64,000 bases of DNA. Origin: Bos javanicus. Lineage: Eukaryota; Chordata; Mammalia; Artiodactyla; Bovidae. Below the pieces are notes generated by a model that saw only the letters and a list, made by a program, of their open reading frames with translations, searched no databases and was not told the origin of the DNA. The translations under genes and the position numbers were made by a program. The DNA lies in the NCBI RefSeq assembly GCF_032452875.1, contig NC_083869.1, positions 126,238,001 to 126,302,000 of the forward strand. The letters are read 5' to 3'. Shown one piece after another: positions 1 to 8,700 of this stretch. Within the stretch, counting starts at the first letter, position 1, and the number at the start of each line of letters is the position of its first letter.

Positions 1-66
1 AGGTTACACAGTTAACAGTAGTAGGGTCAGGATTTGAACTCAGATGGTTATGATTTAGGTCCTGTG
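1..66 (-). repeat. MIR SINE fragment
   Basis: Old mammalian-wide SINE remnant cut by the window edge. The words around acacagttaac and gatttgaactcag match the end of MIR read on its reverse strand. Confidence 0.5.
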
Positions 67-416
67 CTCCTTTTTTTTAAATTACTTATTTCTGGTTGCG
101 CTGGGTCTTCATTGCTGTGTGTGGGCCTTCTCCAGTTGTGGAGTGTGGGGGCTACCCTCTAGCTGCAATGCCCGGGCTTCTCATTGCAGTGGCTTCTCTT
201 GTGGAGCACGGGCTCTAGGTGCTTGGGCTTCAGTGGCTGCAGCACAGGGGCTCATTAGTTGTGGCTCGTGGGCCCCACAGCGTGCACACCTCAGTAGTTG
301 TGATGCACGGCTTGGCTGCTCTGAGGCATGAGGGATCCTCCTGGACCAGGGATCAAACCCATGTTCCCTGCATTGGCATGCGGCTTCTTATCCACTACAC
401 CACCAGGGAAATCCAC
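67..416 (-). mobile_element. CHR-type tRNA-Glu SINE
   Basis: Full-looking artiodactyl SINE in reverse. The right edge ends in accaccagggaaatcc, the complement of the tRNA-derived head (ggatttccctggtggt). The body has the recurrent 'gtggctcgtgggcc' and 'cttctcattgcagtgg' blocks. The left edge is the A/T-rich tail (ttttttttaaattactt). The small open frames over it are inside the repeat and are not genes. Positions 417-664 hold nothing recognised. Confidence 0.8.
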
Positions 417-664
417 AGCTCCTATTCCCTTAAACACTATGCTATCATGAGTCTTTAAAAGTCAGAGATGATCAAGTGGAGAATAAATAACAGCACCTAG
501 ACTCTTTCCTCTCCTCACTTCACTGCAAGGCAGACTGACAGTGAAAGTACCGTCTTGGTTACTTTTGGGTTTAAGTTTTTGATGAGAAATCTGGCCTGCT
601 TGTTCCCCCAGGGAAGTGGCCAATTTCCCCCAGAAAGAGTCCTCAGCCACACTCAACAGCACAT

Positions 665-800
665 CCCCACGTTAGTGCCAGGAATATTCATTCCATCAAT
701 GATGATTTACTGAGAATCTACTACACACTGAGCACCATTCGGGGTCTTGGGAATTTCATCCCACAAATAACAGTTGCATGTAATCAAAAGTACATAACTT
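665..800 (-). repeat. Possible MIR fragment
   Basis: The stretch with atttactgagaatctactacac and gagcaccattcgg resembles the 'tttattgagcacctactatgtgcc' end of MIR. It is diverged. Confidence 0.35.
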
Positions 801-839
801 CTCGGGTCATCTAACAACTTTTCCAGAGCATGCCATCTT

Positions 840-1780
840 TATTTTGGCACACACTATTTACTGTATAACACTTACTTTTCAATTCTTGGATTTTTAAAAA
901 AGATAGTTTTAACTAAACATTTTCTGTGTAATATAAAGTATGCAAATCAAACCTGTATAACTTGGTGAATTATCATGAAATGAATACAACCTTGTAATCA
1001 CTACCCGGAGCAGGAAATAGAACATTGGCAATGCCCCAGAAACCCTTCCCATCACTCTCTCTCCCTCCTGCCCAAAGGGTATCACTAACCCCTGATTTCC
1101 AACATGATAAACAAGATTGCTCACCTTAAATTAAAAAAAAAATTTTTTTTTCAATTTACTTATTTCTGTTTTTGGCTGCACTGGGTCTTTGTTGCTATGC
1201 ATGGGCTTTCTCTAGTTGCGGCAAGTGGGGGCTACTCTCTAGCTGTGGTGCTCAGGCTTCTTATTGCAGTAGCCTCTCTTGTTGCAGAGCACAGCCTCTA
1301 GGGTGTGCAGGCTTCAGTAGCTGTGGCACTCAGGCTCAGTGGTTGTGCTACATGGGCTTAGTGGCCCCAAGGCACATGGGATCTTAACGGATCAGGGATC
1401 AAACCGGTGTTCCCTGCACTGCAAGGTGGATTCCTAACCACTGGGCCACCAGGGAAACCCAAATTTTATATAAATGGAATTGTACAGCATGTACTCCTTT
1501 GTGTTTGTCTTCTTTTACTTGATATTGTATCTGAGAGCCACTCTATGCTCTATGTAGCAGTAATCTATTCATTTTCATTGTTGTAAAGTATTCCATTACA
1601 CTACAATTTATTTATCCATTATGCTACTGAAGAACATTTGGGCCATCAAATAATATTGCTAGCATTATTCTTGCACACGTGTTTTGATACACAGATGTTT
1701 GCAGAACTGGTGCTATATAATAAGAATCGGAATTATGGAGTCACAGAATGAGTGCTCAACTTGAGTAGATCATGCTAGTT
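840..1780 (-). mobile_element. L1 3'-end fragment, split by a SINE
   Basis: Old L1 3' sequence in reverse orientation, in two parts (840-1134 and 1461-1780) around a SINE. Phrases such as ataaatggaattgtacagca, gtattccattacac and ttatttatccattatgct are typical of mammalian L1M 3' ends. Family name is from memory; boundaries are soft. Confidence 0.6.
1135..1460 (-). mobile_element. CHR-type tRNA-Glu SINE inserted in L1
   Basis: Same family and orientation as the element at 67-416. It starts with a T/A-rich tail (aaaaaaatttttttttc) and ends with ccaccagggaaaccc. It interrupts the L1 fragment, so it is the younger insertion. Confidence 0.8.
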
Positions 1781-1782
1781 TT

Positions 1783-2190
1783 CTAAGAAAGTGAAAGTTG
1801 TTCAGTCGTGTCTGACTCTTTGCAACCCCATGGACTATGCAGTCCAAGGAATTCTCCAGGTCAGAATACTGGAGTGCATAGCCCATTCCCTTCTCCAGGG
1901 GATCTTCCCAACCAAGGGATTGAACACAGGTCTCCTGCATTGCAGGTGGATTCTTTACCAGCTGAGCCACCAGGGAAGCCTAAGAATACTGGGATGGGTA
2001 GCCTATCCCTTCTCCAGTGGATTTTCCCAACCCAGGAATCAAACTGGGGTATCCTGCATTGCAGGCTGATTCTTTACCAGCTGAGCTGCCAGGGAATCCC
2101 AGCAATACTGGAGTGGGTTGCCATACCCTCCTTCAGGGGATCTTCCCAACCCAAGGATCAAACCCAGGTATCTCACATTGCAAGATCCCT
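1783..2190 (-). mobile_element. Bov-tA SINE followed by two extra head copies
   Basis: A reverse Bov-tA element (1783-1980, from gttcagtcgtgtctgac to ccaccagggaagcc) is followed by two more partial copies of its tRNA-derived half: 1981-2098, ending ctgccagggaatccc, and 2099-2190, broken off at ttgcaagatcc. The result is three head segments in a row, from tandem duplication or repeated insertion. Open frames here are SINE-derived. Confidence 0.75.
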
Positions 2191-2356
2191 GGGAGGGATC
2201 ATTTCTTGATCCCTTCCAAAGGTAGCAAGTCCTCCAACAACCAACCAGCTTTCCCTAAGCACCTACTATGTGAAAGGCGTACAAAGATGAATACTGAAAA
2301 TAAGAACAGAAAGCCCTCTCATATCTGCAGCTCCCCATTATCATGAAAACAACAGG
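2191..2356. repeat. Block duplicated at 4401-4570 (copy 1)
   Basis: About 165 bases, from gatccctgggagggatc to aacagggaac, recur about 2.2 kb to the right with roughly nine in ten bases identical by eye. The shared stretch also extends leftward through SINE sequence (about 2113 here, 4320 there). It may be a local duplication or a copy of a repeat I do not recognise. Confidence 0.75.
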
Positions 2357-2384
2357 GAACTTTTAAGGAGGGCTTACTGTATCT

Positions 2385-2490
2385 AATATTCTTGTCTGGG
2401 AACTCCCATGGATAGAGGAGCCTGGTGGGCTACAGTCCATGCTGCTGCCAGAGTAGGACACGATTTAGTGACTCAACCACCACCGCCACT
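2385..2490 (+). mobile_element. Bov-tA/Bov-A SINE fragment
   Basis: Partial element recognised by gaggagcctggtgggctaca and gacacgatttagtgactc, the 3' half of the ruminant BovA unit. Confidence 0.65.
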
Positions 2491-2650
2491 GTATGCTAGG
2501 CATTTACTGAGTACTCGTATATGCATGATGACATTACATTCTCACCACAATCCTCCAAGGGGAGGCAGTAACTTTCCTATCCAGTAGATGAGGAAATGTA
2601 GGTTCAGAGAAGTTAAGTAACTTGCCCAAAGCCACACAGTTAGCTAAGGA
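2491..2650 (-). repeat. MIR SINE
   Basis: Recognised by gatgaggaaatgtaggttc and agttaagtaacttgcccaa and ccacacagttagct, the best-conserved core of MIR in reverse orientation. Confidence 0.7.
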
Positions 2651-2651
2651 T

Positions 2652-2755
2652 TGAATTTTTGGCCATACCATGTGGCTTGCAGCATCTCAGATGGAACTCA
2701 GGCCCTGGCAGTGAAAGCCCAGAATCCTAACCTACCAGGCCACCAGGAAACTCCC
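2652..2755 (-). mobile_element. tRNA-Glu-type SINE (short form)
   Basis: Reverse SINE with ggccataccatgtggcttgc at the tail side and aggccaccaggaaactccc at the head side. Confidence 0.6.
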
Positions 2756-2960
2756 TTTTCTTCATGATCTTAAAGTATACTTACATGTGTATCCTTAAAA
2801 AATGTTTTTGATTTGTACTTTTTGAACTTTATATAAGTGGAATATTCTGTGCTTTCTGACTTGCTTATTTTCATTCAATATCATACACCTGAAATTATTG
2901 TACTAAATGCCAGTTTTTGCTCTTACAAATACTGCAGCTATGAATTCATATATATACTGT
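2756..2960 (-). mobile_element. L1 3'-end fragment
   Basis: The A/T-rich run with tttatataagtggaatattc and acaaatactgcagctatgaa resembles the reverse L1M 3' end. A matching continuation appears at 3610-4200, which suggests one older element split by later sequence. Confidence 0.5.
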
Positions 2961-3609
2961 CAAATAAAAAGAAACCTGGACTAAGGAAGGAGAGATTTTA
3001 TTTGTAACAGTTATTGCAAGGAAGGAAAAGAACTACTGTAATAGACACAGGGAAGCTATTGCAAAGAGAAGCTCTAACCATAAGATCCACACGTGCCTCA
3101 AGGGTCAGGCAAAGAGTTTTTCTTTCATAGGGAGGAGTAAATACAGCTAGAAAGAACTTAGTGTGACGAAGTGGGATGACTGGGAATGACATATGAGACA
3201 GTAAGTCAGAAAATGCTTTACTCTGAACCCAGACTATTCTTCGGGGGCAAGGGAGCTGTTAAGGAGGAGTTGCCCGCAGCTCAAGCTGGGGGAGAGAAAC
3301 ACAGGGCAAAGTTCATGGACCTGGAGGAAGGAGAGAAGCTAAACTATAGTTAACAAGCATTTTGTTTTTATTGATCTGTGGGGAAAAGCAGTTCATCTAA
3401 GCATTTATGAGGCAAAGAATTGGAATTTGGAGTCTGTATCCAGCCTTGCCACAGGTAAACAAGAAGGCACTCATGAGTTTTATCTAAGTCGTAAAAGGAA
3501 GGTTGTCTCTTTGCAGTAAGTTGGTTCCAGAACACAAAAGGGTGGAGGGGGTTTCTTAACTTCCACTGTTTTCCAGGATCACAGGGCTTGAGCAAGGTTC
3601 AACACTGTC
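2961..3609. other. Intergenic, nothing recognised
   Basis: I see no exon-like frame, RNA gene or familiar repeat here. It separates two L1 fragments and could be an old inserted element that I cannot name. Confidence 0.4.
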
Positions 3610-4200
3610 AATACATCTCTTGATAAACACATGCAAGAATTTCTTTAAAATGTATAACTAGAGGACTTCCCTGGTGGTACAGTGGATATGAATCTGCCTG
3701 CCAAAGCAGGGGACACAGGTTTAATTTCTGGCCTGGGAAGATTCCACATGCTTCAGCCCAGGCAACTCAACTACTGAAGCCCATGCACCCAGAGCCTGTC
3801 CTCCACAACGAGAAGCCACCGCGATGAGAAGCCTGCATACCACAGCTAGAGAAAGACTGCACACGGCAGTGATGACACAGGGCAACCAAATAAATAATTA
3901 CAAAAAAACCCAAAACATATAACTAGAAGTGGAATTTCTGGGTCAAAAGATATGTGGAGTTCCATTTTTACAGGGTAATGCCAAACTGTTTTCCAAAGCG
4001 GTGGTACCTGTTTACACTTCTAACAACGTAAGGGAGCTCCAGTTGCTCTACATCTTCAGGATTTAAGAGAGGATTTGAGGATTTAAAAATGTTTGCCAAT
4101 CTGCTGGCTATGAAGTGGGTCTCATTATATTTCCTTGATGAAACGAGATTGAGTATCTTTCATTATTAATTAGATGTGTTTCTCTTCTGTGAAAGGTCTT
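3610..4200 (-). mobile_element. L1 3'-end fragment, split by a SINE
   Basis: Around the SINE at 3661-3908, phrases such as aagtggaatttctgggtcaa and atgccaaactgttttcc are typical of the reverse L1 3' region that follows the segment at 2756-2960. Confidence 0.55.
3661..3908 (+). mobile_element. CHR-type tRNA-Glu SINE
   Basis: Forward copy. Head gaggacttccctggtggt, B-box-like region acacaggtttaatttctgg, A-rich tail aaataaataattacaaaaaa. Confidence 0.75.
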
Positions 4201-4208
4201 CCGCTCAC

Positions 4209-4400
4209 TTTTCAATTGGATTGCCTTTAGTTGCTTCAGTCGTGTCTGACTCTCCGACCCTATGGACTGCAGCCGGCCAGGCTTCTCTGGCGATGGGATG
4301 GATTCTCTAGGCAAGAGTACTGGAGTGGATTGCCATGCCCTCCTCCAGGTGATCTTCCCCACCCAGGGATCGAACCCAGGTCTGCCGAGTTGCAGGATCC
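4209..4400 (-). mobile_element. Bov-tA SINE, disrupted
   Basis: Reverse Bov-tA from gttgcttcagtcgtgtctg to gtctgccgagttgcag. Its last piece (gagccaccagggaagcc) is found only after the 4401-4570 block, so the block sits inside the SINE in place of the usual 'gtggattctttaccagct' stretch. Confidence 0.7.
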
Positions 4401-4590
4401 CTGGGAGGGATCATTTCTTGATCCTTTCCAACGGCAGCAAGGCCTCCAACAACCAACCAGCTTTCCCTAAGCATCTACTATGTGAAAGACGTACAAAGAT
4501 GAATAATGAAAACAAGAACAGAAAGCCCTCTCATATTGCAGCTCCCCGTTATCATGAAAATATCAGGGAACTGAGCCACCAGGGAAGCCC
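4401..4590. repeat. Block duplicated at 2191-2356 (copy 2) plus SINE end
   Basis: Second copy of the gatccctgggagggatc...atcagggaac block, here flanked on both sides by parts of one Bov-tA SINE. The SINE end resumes at about 4572. Confidence 0.7.
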
Positions 4591-4748
4591 CGGATTCTCT
4601 TCTTCTAAATGATTTGTGGGAGTTCACCAATACGTTTTGGAAGAATGAATGGATTAACGACTGAAAACGCTCTAAACTGATAATTACAATTAGGTTTGGG
4701 AAATCTTAAACACTGTCCCTCCCTCAGACTTCTGATTTGATCCTCACT

Positions 4749-5041
4749 AGTGTAAAAGAGGAGAAGGCAATGGCAACCCACTCCAGTACTCTTGCCTGGA
4801 AAATCCCATGGGCAGAGGAGCCTGGTAGGCTGCAGTCCATGGAGTCGCTGAGGGTCGGACATGACTGAGCGACTTCACTTTCACTTTTCACTTTATGCGT
4901 TGGAGAAGGAAATGGCAACCCACTCCAGAGTTCTTGCCTGGAGAATCCCAGGGACGGGAGAGCCTGGTGGGCTGCCGTCTATGGGGTCGCACAGAGTCGG
5001 ACACGACTGAAGCGACTTAGCAGCAGCAGCAGTGTAAAAGA
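4749..5041 (+). mobile_element. Bov-A2 SINE with perfect target-site duplication
   Basis: Two BovA monomers in tandem (4760-4890 and 4900-5030), each with ggcaacccactccag and a gtcggacatgactga/gtcggacacgactga end, finishing in cagcagcagcag. The element is flanked by the direct repeat agtgtaaaaga at 4749-4759 and 5031-5041. The intact duplication points to a fairly recent insertion, only about 215 bases before the GPATCH3 start codon. Confidence 0.85.
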
Positions 5042-5139
5042 ACGCTGTAACACCACTTCTCAGGTGACTTTTTTCCATCACCACTTGCCTGTCTGTGGGA
5101 AAGGGACAGAACGACTTCATTCGAACCTTCCCAACTCTC

Positions 5140-5700
5140 GGTTCCATAGGCACAATCCCAGCTGACTCATCACCGAATACGCAATATTGCTACGCCTCAG
5201 CGCCAGCTCGCGATGTTCTCGCGAGAGTTGGTTCCAGCCGATCATGTGACAGCTAAGATGGCGCTGTCCAGCGAGGCAGAAGAGGAGGCGGTAGTTTACT
5301 TAGTCGTGAGCGGTATCCCCTCGGAGTTGCGGTCAGCACAGCTTCGGAGCTACTTTAGCCAGTTCCGGGAACAACGCGACTGTGGCTTCCTCTGTTTCCA
5401 TTACCGGCATCGGCCTGAGCGGGCCCCTCCCCAGGCTGCTCCCGACTGTACCCCAACTCCTATCCGCCAGGGTCTTGCCCAGACTTCACTCAACGATGCC
5501 GGTGCTCTCTCCACTCGGGACTCTAACCCTACCCGGACCCGCACCTGCTGCTGTGTTGTCTCTGTACGGGGGGCCGCTCAAGCCCAGAGGTTTCTCCGCA
5601 TGTACTCGGGCCGCCGGTGGCTGGATTCTCAGGGGACTTGGTTACCTGGTCGTTGTTTCATCCGCAGACTTCGGTTACCTACTGAGGCATCAGGTACCCG
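5140..5700 (+). promoter_or_regulatory. GPATCH3: GPATCH3 promoter / CpG-rich 5' end
   Basis: CpG density rises sharply here. A perfect palindrome TCTCGCGAGA lies at 5217-5226, the motif known from housekeeping-type promoters and bound by BANP (also reported for Kaiso). At 5255-5263 the sequence aagatggcg around the start codon matches the YY1 core. No TATA box is apparent. The transcription start itself cannot be read from sequence but should lie near the palindrome. Confidence 0.65.
5258..5693 (+). CDS. GPATCH3: GPATCH3 coding exon 1
   Basis: Encodes residues 1-145 plus one base of the next codon. The donor reads cag|gtaccc. The frame continues open into the intron to 5755, so the end was set by homology (LPTEASG joining LGSFPF). 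Confidence 0.93.
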
Positions 5701-8700
5701 TGGGAAAGAGACTAGACTTGGCCTATGGGCACTGGAACAGAGGTACCTTTCCTGAGGAGTGATGAGGATAAGTTAGGTCCCTCGTTAGGGCTCTTCAAGA
5801 GTTTAGATAATTTGTGGACAAAGTTTCAGGCTTAGTTTGCACGGTAGAAAAACTTGGGGAGAGGGGAACCTATTCAGATGATCTTTCCAGTTTGTTAAGT
5901 CTATTCCTAGATCCTTTCGATTTTGCACTGACATAGAGGGGTGAAAAGGAAGTCAAGTATTGTTTTTGTTGCCCCTTCTTTGTTGTCCGCCGCCCAGTCC
6001 TCTCTTGGCAAGATGCAGTTGCTCAGTCTCCAGCTGTTTGCAATCCCATGGATTGCAGCATGCCAGGCTCCTCTGGCAAGATGCAGATGAAGAGACAAGG
6101 TTTTTTATTTGGACTGTTCCCATTTTCTTGGGAAATCACTGATATGGAAACAGGAACCACAGGGCAGGGCCCTCTAATTTATTCATTCAACAAATCTAGC
6201 CTGTATTTATAGACTGAGTGTGACTCTAGCTGGTATGTAGAAAACAGTCCGACACAGTCTGTGCTTCGAATTCAAAAAGGAACACAGATTTATAAAAAGA
6301 TAATTGTTACAGGGATGCCGTTCTAATTGTTAACATTTACTGAACGCTTCCTTATTAGGCACTGTTCTAAGCCTTTCGTTTTCTTATTGACGCCTGACAA
6401 CAATCCTATAAGGCAGGAGCTATTGTCACCCGTTTTGTAAGTGAGGAAACTGAAGGATGCAGAAGTTATGTTACAAGATGACAGTCACAATATTAATCAG
6501 GCATTTTGCTCTGGAGCCTGTGCCCTTTATCTCCCATTGCTGTGAGATGGCAGAGGAGAAACTGATTTCCTAGAAGGATTAGGAGATGTGGCTTTCCATC
6601 TGGATCTTGAAATATAAACAGGAGTTTGTGGGAAAGAATGGTATTCAAAGTAAGTGGTATTTACAAAGATACAGAAATGTGAAGTCCAAAAACTTTCAGG
6701 GCATGTTAAATTGTTTGATGTGATTGGAACACATGATATGAGGGTGTGCGTGGGATGAGGGTTAGTGGCAGTTGAGAATCAAAAGGTCGTCAGGAACCAG
6801 ATCTGAAAGAAACCTGTGAGCTTACCGAGGTGATGAGAAATGGCATAAAATTACTAGGTGGTTCTGGTCAGGAAACAGAGGAAAGGACTCTGGAAATGTT
6901 TGAAAGGGAGAAACAGTATTAGTGAAAGGATTTAAGCCTTGTCCAGTTTCTGGCTTACGTGTGGCTGGAGACTTTCAGGTTTCAAGTGCCATTCTTCTCC
7001 CTGCTTTCCAAGGTTTGGGCTCCTTTCCCTTCAAGACCCGGAAGGAACTGCAGAGTCGCCAGGCTAAGAGTGAAACCTTCACACTGGCTGACCTGAGGCA
7101 GCTGCCAGAGCTGAATCCACCGGTGCTGATGCCCAATGGGAATGTTGGCACTCCCCTGCGGGTCTTTTTAGAATTGATCCGGGCCTGCCGCCTACCCCCT
7201 CGGATCATCACCCAGCTTCAGCTCCAGTTCCCCAAGACAGGTTCCTCTAGGCGCTATGGCAATGTGCCCTTCACTTATGAGGACTCAGAGACTGTGGAGC
7301 AAGAAGAGTTTGTGTACACAGCCGAGGGTGAGGAAATACCCCAGGGAAGCTGCTTGGCAGACATACCATCCAACTCCCGTGAAGAGCCAGAGGAAGAAGA
7401 GGAAGAGGAAGAAGAGTCACACTCAGATGACGTGAGTATGGAGCACCGTCTTGTCCTTGCTGGCAGCTTAGAGAGGCAAACGCATTGCTGCTGCCACTCT
7501 TCAATTGTGTGTTCCAAGAGCTCTAAACCTGGGGTCCTCAGGAGGCTTCTAAAGACTTGGAACTCCCTGACATTGAATATAAAACTGCATTTGCTTGTGC
7601 AGGTGTATGTTCCTTTGGGAAAAGGGACCAGAGCTTTTTTCCAAAGATTCTCAAAGGCATCTTTTCATTGCTTCAGAAGACATGTGAGGAGGGTCTCTTT
7701 CATTGATGAAATCTACTGACTAAGAGATACGATCACCTAAGGAAGTAGAGGCAGAGCTAGGATGTGAACCCAGTCCCCTTCGCTCCTTGTCTGACCTCTG
7801 TGTGCTTTCATCATGTTGAGAACTCACCTCTGTTTTCTGACCTTGAATCTGTGGATTGAACGCTAGCCTCCAGTCTAACCTCATCAGTGAAAGAGACATT
7901 TCTTCTACCTCTTTCTCCAAACTTCATTGTTCACCCATTGAATCAGGAGATTTTGTTATTTATTGGGAAACTTTTTTTTAAATGCGTGCCTTGTGTAAAA
8001 AGCAATTGATCTATGTCTTCAAAGCTCCCCGCTCAGAGTTACTAACACATCTGGACCACATCCTTAGTGTGGTACTGTTATGCCTTTTCTTCAGCACTTT
8101 CTCTGCAGCAGTGATTCCTGAGGCCTCCTGGAGTTTAAATGGGGCAGGGGGCCCCCAGGATTTTAAGCCAGGAGTCATTCTATCATTCCACAAGTCCAGT
8201 CAAGCAGCCGTAAACACAGGGGCTAGCACAGGATTCCAGAGACCCTCTAAAGCTCATTTCCTTCCCTCCAAGAGCCTTCAGTCTCCCTGAAGAGGAAGAA
8301 CCAGTATCTGCAAAGGGTACATGGTACAGAATGGGTTTGCAGGCTGGTGCTGCCCCTCTCTTGGTGTACCATCTTGGGCAAATCACTTTGCTTCACTAAA
8401 TCGAAGTTTCCTTATCTGTAGAACGGGAATAATGGTACTTATTCACAGAGTTGTTCGGGTGATTAAAGGAGCTAAAGTATGTGAAGGGTCTGACACAGTT
8501 GACAGTAGGTATTAGTTCTTGTCCCTTCTTTCTTTGTGACATAATGTAGAAAAGCATGAACAGTGTATATTGATTAACACAGAAGTTCACAGACCAGTGA
8601 GAGTGCTGTGGGCCTCAGTGTGGGGGACTTCATGTGCGCTAAAGCACTTGAGGATTAAGGAGGTGGTGGCGGAAGAGCAGGGCAGAGAGGCCGGGAGAGC

